NCBI GenBank assembly: GCA_008360975.2
Contig: CM039183.1
Coordinates: 48,886,850-48,950,849, forward strand
Direction of reading: 5' to 3'
Origin: Lichenostomus cassidix
Lineage: Eukaryota; Chordata; Aves; Passeriformes; Meliphagidae
DNA: 64,000 nucleotides
In this document: piece after piece, positions 10,210 through 22,639 of the stretch
Layout of the letters: every line of letters begins with the position of its first letter
Position numbering within the stretch: the stretch's first letter is position 1
Position numbers and translations under genes: made by a program
The notes under the pieces: generated by a model
Told to the model about the DNA's origin: nothing
Seen by the model: only the letters and a program-made list of their open reading frames with translations
Databases searched by the model: none

Positions 10210-10338
10210 GAGAAGGAAAAGAAAAAAGAAAGAAAAAAAGAGAGCAAGAAAGAAAGAAAGGAAGAAAAGAAAATAAGAAAAGAAAAGAAAAGAAAAGAAA
10301 AGAAAAGAAAAGAAAAGAAAAGAAAAGAAAAGAAAAGA
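10210..10338 (+). repeat. Polypurine tract with AAAAG array
   Basis: Nearly pure A/G with single breaks at 10245 and 10274, ending in about twelve AAAAG units (10276-10338). Confidence 0.93.
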
Positions 10339-10379
10339 ATATATAGTTTAGGAGAGTATATCAAAAGTAACTGAACGCG

Positions 10380-11330
10380 CCCTCGGCTTTATCCCGCTTC
10401 CACCGCGAAAGACATAAACACGCCCAGAGTTTTCCTCAGCTGACAGGGTTTGCCGGACATCCAGGCAGGAAACTTGGCCGGGCCGGATTCCTGAGCGCCG
10501 TCTGACCCCACAGAGCTGGGAGCAGCCGGTGTCCGCACCCTGCGGAACTGCTCTCCTGATCGCTCCTGGGGGCTGCCCGCTCCTGCCTGAGTCCTTTTCT
10601 CCCGTAGAGCTGGGGTGAACAAAAATTGATGCGGTGACGGCGCCAGCGGCAGAAAAGCGCGCAGGTTCGGGGGAAAACCCCGGCCCCGGTTTGGAAGCTG
10701 CTCGAGGGGTGACAGCTCTCACCTCACGTCCGCCGCTCCGGAGCAGACGCGCAGCTTCCTTTGGGGAAGTTCAAGTCCGACGGGGACAGAGATGAGGAAG
10801 GCAAAAACATGCCATCGGGGGAAGCAACAGGAGGGGTCCTGTCCTCACCTCCGGCAGGGCGAGCTGCTCCGGCAAGCCCCGTTCCCCTCCGGGCTTGGGG
10901 TTTCCTCGGGATGGGGCCGGGCGACCATGCCGGACTACGGAGCCGCCTGTGCACCGGGGGCGAGAGGGGCGGGCGCTGGGACGGGAGGGAAAGGTCGGCT
11001 TGTCTCTCGAAGTAATATTACTAGCAATTTTCTCTGCCCTTCCCCGGCGATGTCGCTGCTTCCCAGCGCCCCCGGCTCGGCCGTGCCGGTCAGTCCCCCC
11101 TGCACTGCCGCAACATCCCCTCACGGGACGGGGCGGCTGGACTCGGCTCCGCTCGGGGTCGCCTTAGGGCAAAGGAAGGATTTGGGAAAGATACAGGAGG
11201 TTAAATCCTGAGCACAGGGACCCTCGCCAGAAAAGTCGTTTCGGAAATAAGCAGCCCTTCTCCAGCACGATTGCTGGTCCTAACATTGCCTGGCGCGTCC
11301 AGCCTCCCTCGCTAGTTTCCTTTGAAGCTC
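10380..11330. promoter_or_regulatory. Distal part of the OLIG3 CpG-rich domain
   Basis: GC-rich, CpG-containing DNA 2-3 kb upstream of the OLIG3 promoter, between two polypurine microsatellites. No coding frame with family character. Probably an extension of the CpG island domain. Confidence 0.5.
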
Positions 11331-11332
11331 GG

Positions 11333-11408
11333 AAGAAAGAAAGAAAAAAAGATGAATAAAGGAAAGAGAGACGGGGAGAGAGATATACAGGGAGGAAAAA
11401 AGGGAAAG

Positions 11409-11447
<39 letters not shown>

Positions 11448-11458
11448 GAGAAAAAAAA

Positions 11459-11550
<92 letters not shown>

Positions 11551-11618
11551 AGAAAGAAAAAAAAAAGAGGGAAAGAAAGAAAGAAAAAGAGGGAAAGAAA
11601 GAAGGAAAAAAAGAAAGA
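11333..11618 (+). repeat. Long polypurine tract with GAAA and GA arrays
   Basis: From 11388 to 11618 there are 231 consecutive purines. These contain GAAA units, a GA run (about 11429-11450), an A run, and more than twenty GAAA units (11461-11550). Strong H-DNA (triplex) potential. Confidence 0.95.
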
Positions 11619-11619
11619 C

Positions 11620-11880
11620 ACAGCAGAACGGTGCTTGGAAATTGTCACTCGTGGGCGCAGCCACGTGGGAGGAAAGCTGCCCGGACACTTTCTTGCTGAG
11701 CCGGCGGAGAGCGGTGGGGCTGTGCCGTCCCGTCCCGTCCCGTCCCGTCCCGGCGGCGGGCGGTGGGTGCGCTCGGCGGGCAGGGCTCCGCGCTGCCTCG
11801 GGGCGCGCCGGCTGCGCTCGCCACCGTCGCTCGGCACCGGACAAATGCCCGCCATCCTCTAGGCAGGGGCATTCGGGATA
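11620..11880. promoter_or_regulatory. Small CpG-rich segment with a CCCGT repeat
   Basis: Very GC-rich and CpG-dense. Includes five consecutive CCCGT-type units (about 11726-11751), which place regularly spaced GGG runs on the minus strand and give G-quadruplex potential. No credible ORF. Last piece of the CpG domain before the AT-rich desert. Confidence 0.5.
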
Positions 11881-11899
11881 GGGCTGCGGAGACTCCCTG

Positions 11900-12840
11900 G
11901 TTCAGTCAACAGCGAAACTGCCCCCGACCGCACAGCAATGAAATCAACCCCCGAGAGTCAGAAAACCAAATGTTTTACTATTCGGGGAGTCGGAGAGGAT
12001 GAAAAATACGTCTAGGCGGTAGCTACATCGAATTAACGTGCTCTATCCCACTTTTTAATTCCTATTTTCTTAAAAGCAGAGAGATTTGATGAGGAAGGGA
12101 AACTTGCTTTTTCTGGAAAGGCAAACTGCTCGGGTAGACTCAGAGTACCAGGTGCGGGAGCGTCCCGTCCCGCACAGCGCCGGCACCGAGCCGGACCGTG
12201 GGATACTCAACCCACTTCTTACTCGGCGGCCGCTCACGGGGGGGATTTTGGGTTTAGAAGCTACTCCAGATGGAAATCGTGCATTTTTAACTATTGGATT
12301 TTTTGTTAATGGATCCACTTTAAGGCAGTGCCCGATTTTGAATTATCATAGAGTTTGGTATGGAAATTGGATGTACTTTCCTCTTGCACGGTGTCACTAT
12401 GACAGAATATTAAATCTTGTGATGACAGAATATTAAATCTTGTGCTCCCCTTGACTTTATTGACCTGGCCGGCAACATAGAATCTAATTTGTGATACGAA
12501 AATTGTTTACACCAATGTTATGTATTTTTCTTTTGGGTTTATTAGAAGCCTATTTGTTTTTATGGCATATTGCTATTAGTTTTCACTATCTCTGCTTGTT
12601 TTTAATTTAATTTGGACATTTGACAGCTGTGCTTTCCATATAAAAGTAAGTTATAACTGTTAGCGCTGTAAGTAGTTGTTGATGCAATTTTAGAAGCCCA
12701 GATCACTGCATTACAAGAAAGCCCTCAGCTGGCTCTCTGCGAGAGAAGTGTTCCTATGAAGGGGTTGTGCAGCTCTGCACGGGGTGCTAAAACTGAAATT
12801 TGGTTGGTTCTAAATGGTGTGCATTTTATTTTAGAGAGGA
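11900..12840. other. Transition from CpG domain to AT-rich desert
   Basis: GC content falls sharply after about 12240. Contains a perfect 23-bp tandem duplication at 12399-12444. No coding frame with family character. Confidence 0.55.
12399..12444. repeat. Perfect 23-bp tandem duplication
   Basis: Two identical units starting ATGACAGAATATTAAATC, at 12399-12421 and 12422-12444. Identity implies a recent event or a length polymorphism. Confidence 0.9.
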
Positions 12841-12849
12841 CAACGAAGA

Positions 12850-13070
12850 TTCCCTAACTGTGTGCTGCTTTTGATCAAGATATACTAATGGATTTAATTT
12901 AGATTGATGGTATAATTCAGATTGATAGCATTTTGTCATCTGACACTTTGACATCGCCAAAGCTAATAGGCTGAAAGACTGTTTTAATTCTTGTGTTTAT
13001 CACGAATTTGCTTTCTGGTAGTGGGGCAATATGAGGGCAATGACTGGAAAGGGAAGAGAAGGCTGTTCTG
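12850..13070. promoter_or_regulatory. Candidate enhancer-like conserved block
   Basis: AT-rich with repeated GATTGAT/GATTGATGG cores (about 12902-12930), CTAATAGGC and TTTAATTC. About 4.5 kb upstream of OLIG3. Called from motif density and texture only. Confidence 0.35.
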
Positions 13071-13159
13071 GCTGCTGTAGTGAAATTTTGCTGACAGATA
13101 GCCGCAGAGATAATATTCCTTTGCCTGGATAGAGAAAAATTCTTCTTCATTCATTTAAT

Positions 13160-14890
13160 TTTAAATCTGTTGGCAACAAGGGGTCAGAACAAATTCTCCC
13201 CATTCTTCAAGTACGAAACTGGAGCCCTTACTGATATCTTCAAAGTATTCTGCAAAAGACAACAGGATCAGGTCCATACCAGGCACTACTTCTGGAGATA
13301 ATTTAAACTTAAAGGAAATAACTAACAGACTTTCCAGTGCAGTTAATTAAGAATGATATTTTATTTTCTGTATTTAAATTCTGATTTGCAAAACTTCTGG
13401 AAAAAATATGGCACAAAACCTTAATAATAAAATCTAAAAAGTCAAAGACTAATTAATTAGAGATGTGCAAATTGCTAATCCTCTGATATATGGTATTTGC
13501 TACCAAAAGTAGGAAATTAGTTTCCATAAATAATAAAAACCACTTAATCAACAGTTTGCATGTAATTCCTTTTTTTTTTTCCTGTAGTGACTGCACCTGA
13601 AACCTGCATTTTATACAGAGAAAAGGTTCTAGAAAATTGGTTTGAATGTTTCTACAGTTTTCAGACTGCTGTAGTAATAGCCAACAGTGAAATATTTTGA
13701 GGTCTTTGGAATTTCAGAAAAAAAACCACTAAAACAAATCTGTTAGTATCATTGAATATGCATCCACTAAATAGTTTAATTTTAGCTTGTTGGTAAAGTT
13801 TACATTACCTCCAAAATACAGGCACAGAGCTGAGACTGTGATACGCATTTCCCATGTGCAGTGCTCAGGCAGCGGTGCACACTTGAGGCATGCTGGATGG
13901 GCTAAACCTGACAGTGCTGGCAAAAAAAACTTGCCACATAGTTTGGAATCACATCTGGCTTGTCACAGTGTTAAAGGAGAGTAATGCTGCTCAAAGGCCT
14001 GAATTTGTTTTCTCTTTTGCCTTTATGTTCTGGCCCACATTCACACCTAAAATATTAACATTTTCAAATGAGAGAAAAAAAGTTTTATTTTATTTCTGGC
14101 CTTCCATATACTTGTAGTTGTTTGCATTCTTGTTACAGTGAACTTTCTCCATCTATTACACTAGATACTGAAACTCACAATGTCTTTTAAGAACCCTTTC
14201 CCTTACTGCTTAATTACATAGTTGATTATTACCATGTTAGTCTTTAAGTCACATAGGCTATTTAAATATCTGCTGTAAACAGGGTGGGAGATGGATACAG
14301 AGTACAGGAGAGCTCCCCCCAAGCTCCCCCCAAATCCTCTCCATCAAAAACCCCAGATGCACTGCTGTTAAGCAAGCTTCCAAAATATTTACATTTATCT
14401 CAGTGTAAAAGCATTTTTGTTCTAAAAAATAAAGATTGAAATGTTTTGCCATCTCAGAAACAAGTTTAATGCAGTTTGGTTTTCATAGCTATAGTGAACA
14501 AATAAAGTCACAGAAATTATCAAATAATTCTTCCGCTATACATTCAAAAGCATGGAAGACTCGCTAAAGAGAAAGAAAAAAAGTCCTTGTCTCATGTTGC
14601 ATATCAATTTTAAACAATGCATGTTTCCAGTGAATATTTACAGGTTGATAATAGGCTAGTACAAATTCTAGAAGACACAACAAAAATTATCTGCAGTCTA
14701 TTCACAAGCCTTTGCCATGTCTCAGTGTTTGGGGATGGGCGTATGGACTGCCTTTACCACCCTTGAATAGAAGTCTATTGTGTGGGCTTGTTCCATTGGG
14801 ATCAATGGGACGACATGTGCAATGAGATGCTAATGAACACCAGAAACGATGGTAAAATCTGGCCTGGCTAAGGCATGAGGCTGTTTTTAT
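13160..14890. other. AT-rich intergenic DNA
   Basis: No gene, RNA gene or dispersed repeat recognised. Short open frames are chance. Confidence 0.55.
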
Positions 14891-14899
14891 AAATCACTT

Positions 14900-14946
14900 C
14901 TCAGCTGAAAGAGGTATAGTCTTTTGCTATACCTCTTTCAGCTGAG
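14900..14946. repeat. Perfect inverted repeat, 20-bp arms and 7-base loop
   Basis: Left arm 14900-14919, loop 14920-14926, right arm 14927-14946. All 20 pairs match. Each arm carries a CAGCTG E-box (14902-14907 and 14939-14944). It would form a stable hairpin in RNA or a small cruciform in DNA. The stem is shorter than a usual pre-miRNA. Confidence 0.97.
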
Positions 14947-14949
14947 CTG

Positions 14950-15830
14950 TTGAAACTTCAAATATTCAGGAAGGCTTTACTATATAAGTTTTTTGCATCA
15001 TTTAAATCACATTTTCCCACCCTTACAATGTGAATAATTCTCCATTCTCATCTTGTTTTAAGTTGCGGCTGAAGGCAGTCCATTTTCAGTGGCAATTGCA
15101 CTGTTAATGTAAATGTGATTTCAGAAATGGAAAATAAAATACACTGGAGGAAAATAACATCAAACACAAGTATAAAAGAGAAGAATGATGGTCAGAAAGC
15201 AAGCACATGGGAAAGGATAGTGTTGGTAGCGTGTAGCCTAATGGTCATTGCCCTACCACACCTGCAGAACTCCCCTTTCAGAAATGTTTGTGTCTCACAA
15301 AAGGGGTTGACAGCCCCTGACCATCTCAGAGAAGCCCCCAGGCAACAGTGCAGCTGCAGGGGCAGTTGTGCCCAGTGAGTGCTTAAAGCCCTGCACAGGG
15401 CTGGCTGCAGGGCTGTAGGACATGGGTGGTTTTCCTGGTCCTCCCTTCAGCCTGGGCTGGGACATAGCATGTGTCATCTGAATGGAAAACCTACAAACCT
15501 ATGGATATAACACTGGGAGCCTGTAGTCCTTGGCAGCTTGGAGCAGGCTTAGAAGTGCTCAGACACAATAGTATTGAGGATCATAAAAGTTCCACCTCTG
15601 TCTCTTAAAAGAGAGAGAGAGGGAGAGAAGACAAGGTCCACCAACACCATCTTTTCTCACCAGCTTACGCAGAGGTCAATTATTAACTATCGAAACACTG
15701 ACAAACTGTGGTGTTTGTTTGCTGATCATGAGGCCTGTCAGGGCCAGAACCAAACCTTACTGAAGCTGACTGATGTCTCTTGGTTTCAATAGACTCAGAG
15801 GTCAGGCCCCTAAAATTCAAATCACCAGTG
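14950..15830. other. Intergenic DNA without recognised features
   Basis: Unique sequence. A short GA run occurs near 15611-15622. I see no exon-like frame. Confidence 0.5.
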
Positions 15831-15834
15831 CTGT

Positions 15835-16090
15835 TCCTTGCAATAAAGAACCAGTGAGCACTTTCAGGAAGTGCTTAATTACTCCAGTGAGATAATTTAG
15901 TTTTTAAACAAAATGCTTTAATTGGGGGCAGACTCTTTCATATTTGTTTCCCAAGAAGGAAATCGATTAGCAAAATGTTAATAATGAGATTTTAACAGAG
16001 CCCATGCCAGCCATAGACATCAAGCTCAGCTAAGGGAGCTCATGTTTCCTTTTCAGCTACCAATGCTAAGCAAAACTGTTTTCAGGGAAG
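15835..16090. promoter_or_regulatory. Candidate enhancer-like conserved block
   Basis: Clustered TTAATTA, TTTAATTG, ATCGATTAGC and TTAATAATGAG cores within 150 bases suggest homeodomain input. Motif-only call. Confidence 0.35.
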
Positions 16091-16094
16091 CACC

Positions 16095-19000
16095 CATGGA
16101 TGGAAAACAGATCATCTTCTCTAGTTTGCCAATACCACTTCTGTAATAATTTTTCCTGTTATTATTTTGCACTCAAACCGAAGTTAAGTGCCTAGTAGCA
16201 GCCGTTTAATGCATACAGATCTAGCCTGAAGCCATCATCTCTTTGCCAGGGAGACATTTCCTTACAGAGGTGAACAGCTGTGTCCCTGGTGAAACACTAC
16301 CTTCACATGGAACTCAGTGGCTTCAGATACTGCCAGCAAATTTAATTTAGAGAGGAAATACGTGGGACATGAGAGATTCCTTGGTGGAAGTTAGTGCTCC
16401 TAGTCCTCTGCCTGGCTGTCAGAAATACTGCTGACTGGGAGTGTGGGATGGAGCAGGATCTTGGGAGATACATCTTCTTCTCAACCAGTTTGTACACAGC
16501 AGAACAGACAGCTGGCACTGCTCTTATGCTATCCCCTTTTTTCTTTCAGGTATTTTGTATACTCAGGGAGGTGAGAGTTTTAAGGTTTTTCCATATAGAT
16601 ATATTGAATATATATCCAAATATATATCCAAATGATAGATTTCTGGAGCGGGACAACACACATAATCCAGTCTTGCTAACAATTATTGCCTGTAGTATGG
16701 CAAAAACAATAGACCCAAAAAATAAGGCAAAGGGAAAAAAAGCAAGAAATTATATGTATTTTTAATTTTATAGCTCTGCATGACTGATGATAACAGTGGG
16801 AAATAATGATTCTCACCACTTCTGAAAATAAAATTCAATTTAAAATTATGTTCATATCTATGTATGTTTTAAGTTGTCTTCTCATCAGCTTTGTTACTAA
16901 GAGAATGTCTTCTCCACAGTGGTCAGGTACCCCAAATAGATAATCAGCATGTTGCAGTTTGAGATTTTGCGGATATCACTACCTTTTTCCTAAATTGCAG
17001 AACCCTCATCTTGCATCATTAGTGTATGTGAACTATTCAGAGCTCCCTGAAGATTTGGGGAGCATGTACAGACCTGATAGCCTGCCTCCCTGGTTTTCAA
17101 TATTTTAAGGGTTTCCACCTATCTGAAGTCCTATAGAGTCCCTTGTATACTGCAAAAATTTGTGACTTACAAAAATCACCAGAATCCACACACTTAGTTC
17201 CTTTAATCTGGTTATTCATGGCCCCCTTTCCCATATATTTTTCTTGAAGTGAGACTTGGAGTTGCAAAAATAGCAAGTTAACAAAATATTAACTCAAACA
17301 TCGTTCATTTTACTAAGGAGAAAAAAGACCCACTGAATTTTGTATTGCCTTACTCTGGCATTAGTAAATTCATATTAAATATATTGACTTCAGCTAATAC
17401 CCACTCAGGACTCCATGCCTTGTAAAGATAAAAGTAAATGGAAATAACTAAGAGATCATCTTTGTTATTTTAGCCACATTTCAGTTTTCTTCTACCTATT
17501 TAATATACTCTGAAATTTAATTTCTGGGCTGAAAATTGTAAAAAAAAATACACACTTATTGGAATTTTTTTAAAAAATCACTTAAAGAACATTCTTCAGG
17601 GCATAAAAAGTTTTTCTGTCTGTTTGCTTGCTTTTTTAATCTGGTTGTATATGTTCCTGTCCCTCATAAGTCACAGCAAACAATATAGTATTCCACAGGA
17701 GCTTTTATCCTAGTGAGCAGAAAGTGAGCAGAAAGACTGAACAAAAGAATGAATGAATTAATTAATTGATGAATGTATTTAAAAAAGGCTTCACCTGCTC
17801 TGCTTCAAAAATCTCTCACTGTACTACAGAGAGGTTTGCTACACTGACTAATATTAAAGCCTTCCTCTTGATTTTTGAACAAGATGATTTGTTCGCACTT
17901 GGAGTGATTGCTAAAATGCACGCTATGCAACATAGACTCTGCATGTGCTGATGTGTCTGATATCAGAGAATCACAACCCAAAGGCAGCAACGAAGGCAAT
18001 CTATCAAAAATGAAATGTAAAAAGTGTATTTTCCCATTGCTTTTTCAGAAATACCTGATGCACTTGTTTCATTTCAAGGATTTGCCTTGCCAGCATGAAC
18101 AGCTCACTAATGTGAAGAATTTAACTTAAAGTGAACAAAGGCACTCTTTTAGGAATTTGGGAATTTTTTGCCTTTATATTCTAAACCCCATGATGCTTTC
18201 TTGTCTTATATCAACAGACAAGATATATGGTAACAAACTGCACAGGACAGGACCTTTATTTGCCTGCCAAACCCCAGCAGAATTTGCCAAAACTTTGCAG
18301 AAGGGTTGCTCTAAAAAGAGAAAGGGGAAAGTCGCGATAATTGTAGCTCCTTGTTGGGGCTATAGCAGAGCCCCACCGGTGCCACTGAAGGGAAGGAGTT
18401 GGTGGTTAAGGGGTGTTGGATTAAGAGGGGTGGGGGTGGGATTTTTGTCGCCCCCGTCCCAGACAAAGGTCCCTGTCCCCCGCAGGAAGGTGCTGAAATG
18501 CAAAGCAAGCTCCCTGGTCCTTTTCTCTCTCTTGGTGGCATTTGGAAGTGTAAAGCTTTGAATACCAATTGCTTGAACTGGACATATGTGAATCTCTTCT
18601 AATCCTACTAATCCCGTCCCCAAGTGCTTCTTTGTATGTGGAGGCAACACACATAGATCTAAGTGAAAGTGGCCGTAATCCTGGAAATGTGGAAAAATGT
18701 CCCAGTGTGGGAGTTGGGAGAGGGAAAAGCTCCCCAGCGGAGGGAACCTGCTGGAAGAGCATTGTGTTCGTGGGGTGAGCGAGGGGCAGCAGTGGGGGCA
18801 GGGGAAACATGAAGGAGAGCTCTCACCTTCCCTGAGCTGTGAGGAGGAAAGCAAACCCACCCAGCGGGAAAGCTCCCTTTGCAAACAGCCATCGCACACT
18901 TGAGCAAACCCGCAGAACTGAGACAAAGTTTCCAAACGCTGGGAAATTCACCCACGGGCAGCTTTCAGCAGTGTGAGCTCAGCAGGCAAGGCACTAATGT

Positions 19001-19435
19001 GCTGACTTCATTATTTCCCGACCTCGCCCCGCTGAATGGCAGATCTGTGTGGGGAGTGGTGCACTACCACTCCATCCTTCCCTGGCCACAAAGATAGGGA
19101 GAGGAGCTGGGATCATGCACCCAGTGAAGGGCCCTCTCTCTGTCTTGTGGGGGACCCTCTAACCCTGTGAGGATATGAGCAGTGGCCACATAAGCAGATC
19201 TTTGCTGAACAGTATCAGGGCAGCAGAGACAGACTCGGCTTGCAAGTGACCGGATGTGTTATTCATTCAGCCTCTCTGAAAACTGATTCCAGGCAACAAA
19301 CCCTCTAACTTTACATAGGTAAAAGCATAGAGTTGGCAGAAGCAAAGCGTCTTTGATTCAACACTGAGACCTCAGCATCTGACCAGCCTGTTATTTAAAA
19401 TTAACATCCACCTGGATACTAACAAACCCTATGGG
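16095..19435. other. Intergenic DNA
   Basis: No gene recognised. A duplicated ATATATATCCAA unit lies near 16610-16632. The part around 18310-19040 is somewhat more GC-rich with overlapping frames on both strands, but these lack codon structure or family resemblance. Confidence 0.5.
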
Positions 19436-19439
19436 TTTT

Positions 19440-19700
19440 CCAAATATACAAGTCATATAATTCAGCCACACGAATTTCCCAAATGTCAGACAGCTAATTT
19501 ACATTTTCTTGGCTAGTCACCGAATAAAACGTGTTTATACCCCACAGTAGATCGTGTACAAGGAAATTAATCTGGTTTTTGTATGCGCTTTCAAAAGATT
19601 TTAAAATATGGAGCAATTGATAACATTATTTGCCAGGCAAATCTTTATTTTGCTCAATAAATCTCTAAATAAAACCATGTTAGGTAAGAAAATCTAAGGC
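19440..19700. promoter_or_regulatory. Candidate enhancer-like conserved block
   Basis: Contains CAGACAGCTAATTTAC, AAAACGTGTTTATACC, AATTAATCTGG, TGGAGCAATTGATAAC and TTTATTTTGC, with CpGs retained in AT-rich DNA. Texture is that of a constrained element; unverified. Confidence 0.4.
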
Positions 19701-19704
19701 TATA

Positions 19705-22630
19705 TATTCTCTTGGAGTTGACTTTTTTATTACCTCACCAGACTTTGTGCTTTCATAAATAAGTGTCAACTGAAATTAACCTGCTGTTTAGAGATAGTAT
19801 AAACCATCCCAAAATCAGCCTGGGGACTGCAAGTCCATTTTTTAATTTTTTTTTTACATGAACCTCCTGAATGTCACAGGGACAGAAAATGACGATAAGA
19901 TCTTTAAATTTGCATGGATAAAGCAATAAGATTGCCTCTTGGAAACATGCTAAGACAAAACTCACAAGGCACTAAAATCACTTCATTAGCAGGAAACAGG
20001 CCAGGTCAGAGTTTTGCCATGTGCATCAGAGAACACATAGGATAAAATGGGGTGAGACTAAAACTCTAGCTAAGCCTAGTACTGATGGAGCTCTGGGGAC
20101 TTGACCCTGCTTCTGGCCACAGAAACAGTGCTCATGTGGAGAATTAGCCTTGGCATTCGATGGACACCACTGATATCACACAGACAACCTCCTCAAACTC
20201 CAGCAATGCTGCCCTGCCTGCAGCCTGGCAGGGTGAGGCAGCCAGGGAGAGTTCAGCCCTTCAGGGCCGAGACAATCCACAGAGCCAGGGCACATTGGCA
20301 CAGCTGTTCCCTACTGTAGACTTCCCAGACAGGGAAGAGAAGGAAAACAATTTGTCTGTAGGGAAGCTAGCCTCATCTGTATTAAAAAGCCCTGTGGCTC
20401 AAAGGTGCCTGTGGTGCTCTTTCCCTCAGGACACCATGCATTTTACAGGCAAAGTAAGGGTGCCATTTTTTCTGTCAGTGCTGAGAGCTGTGATGGATCC
20501 CAGACTGTCTCCAGAGTCCAGAGGCAGCAAGTGTCCCACGTCCATATTGCTGGGGTGCCCTCAAGAAGAAGCTGTCCAAGGGGCACTTCTTGCTGGCTGG
20601 AAGCTGCAGCCATGCAGTAGCCAGATGGCCATTTCACGGCCTGACCCATAGAGCCCTCGGCCTTGCTTGTGCTCCAGCACTGGGGTGCCATGATGACCCT
20701 CAGCTGCCCTGGATGGCATTGCCTCCCCTGAGACCCCCTCTGCTCTATTTTGAACAGATGCCAGCACTCTCCATGGTCTCAGCCTGGGCAGAGGGGTGGC
20801 TGTGGGACCTGTAAGAAACAGGTGTCCTTGATATCTGAGCACAGGCAATTTTTGGGGGATTGCATCAGGACAAAATTTTTATGATGCTGTCTGTTCCAGT
20901 CTTCATCTAGTCACTCTGTCCATCCAGCTGAGATGTGCCTGAAGGAGCAGTGTGGCTCCAACCAGAGGTCCCTCAGTTATGAGGCGATAATCGGTGAAGC
21001 TCCAAGCCAGGTCAGTATCTATGTCATGCCAAGCCAAGGCGACATGGTGTTGTACAGGGCAGTGGAAATATGGGACAACGGATCTCAGGACAAGATATCT
21101 TGAAAGACAAGGTCCTTCTACAAGTGTTTCAAATGCTGGTTGGGAGGGGTCATGCCTGGGGGTGACCCATAAGGTAGGGCAGTGCAGGTGTGGCCAGACC
21201 AGCCTCAACCTATCATGTAGCAGCGCAAGGGAGTGGGCTGATGACAGTGGTCCTCATTTGGAAACCAAAATCTGTAGCATAGGCACTGAAGTGTGCCACA
21301 GTGAAGGAGACCAAGCCTAAATGTTGCTATCTTCTTGCCTATCATCACCTTGGCACAACAGTTTTTGGACACGGGCAATTATTTTCCCTCATTCTGCCAT
21401 AAAACAGGGGCATTTTATCCAGGATATACAAGCCAAGATTCTCATTGTCATTTTGTTCTATTTGATGGACTCACACCAACAAGGGATCTGACCCTATTTC
21501 TATAATCTGCCCCAAATGCCAATGATTAGACTCTGTTTCAGTTTAAAGCAATGAAGCATTAATATCTTTAAAAAGAATTTAGTTTCAAATAATTGCAAAC
21601 AAAATGAAAAGATGTGGCACCCTATAGGCCACTGAAATCAATTGGGTGAATTTGGAACTTAGTATTTACTGTTGGGATCTACACAAATTCAAGAGCCAAA
21701 GGCAAGATTAGTTGGATTAGTGCTTCAGTGGTCCTTCATTATCCATTTCTCCCTCAGTGACACGATTCATGTCTTCAGTTAATTGTGCTTATTAAATGAA
21801 AATGATGAAGAATTGAAATAAAAGTACATAAGCAGAAGGAGGATGTTGAATCTTGCTAATCTTGTTTAGAATGTTACCGTATTTCATTAAATATAAAATT
21901 TCATTGAGGTTTCCTAGATGTTCTTCTGGTGTTAAGTTTAAGAGCCTCACTCTGGTATAGGAAAAGAGAGACACAGAAATGTATTACAGTCAGTTACTTA
22001 CCACTCAGGAGACAGGCAGAAAACAGAATCAGGTCCACCTGAACATGGGGTTTCTGAGCACAGATCACTCTCTTATTCCTCTAGTTTACATTGCTTTCTA
22101 GACTGTAATAACAACTGTAGAACCACTTGCATGTTTGAGGATCCCAGTCTGTCTCCTGTGGGGACAGCAGAGAGGGAAGGAGCTCCTTAATGGTGTGAAT
22201 TCAGACTTGGCTCTGCTGCAGACACTCTCAACATTAGGCCACTTTTACAGCTGTCTTGCACAAGGATATCCTGACGCACTGGACAATCAGGCTGCTGCTC
22301 GGGAAAGTGAACTTATTTATCAGTTGGGCCTGTGTTGTGGAAAAGATGGAGACATACAAGTAACTTGACCTGAAAAGGTTGTCTCTTTTTACTGGAGCGT
22401 CAGCTGATGTGAAATATAAGGTTGGGTCCAGTCACAAAGTAAAAAGAGGAAAGGGGACTTGCATGTGGCACAGACCATAGAAGGGTCATGAGCATAATAT
22501 CTACTCAAGTCTTCAGTTAAGTCAGCAGCTGAATCTGAAATCATCCCAACTATTTACTTATCATGTGGGTAGAAACTACGTCCCAGGGCACATTTCAAAC
22601 AGCTTTTTAAATAGCCTGATAAAGTAAAAT
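19705..22630. other. Intergenic DNA
   Basis: The interval 20100-21320 is moderately GC-rich with open frames of up to about 163 codons. None has domain character, and the frames on opposite strands overlap. I call no gene. Confidence 0.5.
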
Positions 22631-22639
22631 AAATATGAC

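Noticed and set aside
11164..11855. Long minus-strand frames rich in Ser, Phe and Leu
   Set aside because: They are translations of the GAAA/GA polypurine tract and its GC-rich border.
14900..14946. Hairpin as an annotated microRNA
   Set aside because: A 20-bp perfectly paired stem is short for a pre-miRNA, lacks bulges, and I recognise no known mature sequence. Kept only as an inverted repeat.
20160..20651. A 163-codon plus-strand frame in the desert
   Set aside because: Overlapped by other frames on both strands, no recognisable domain, and composition not protein-like. Probably chance in mid-GC DNA.
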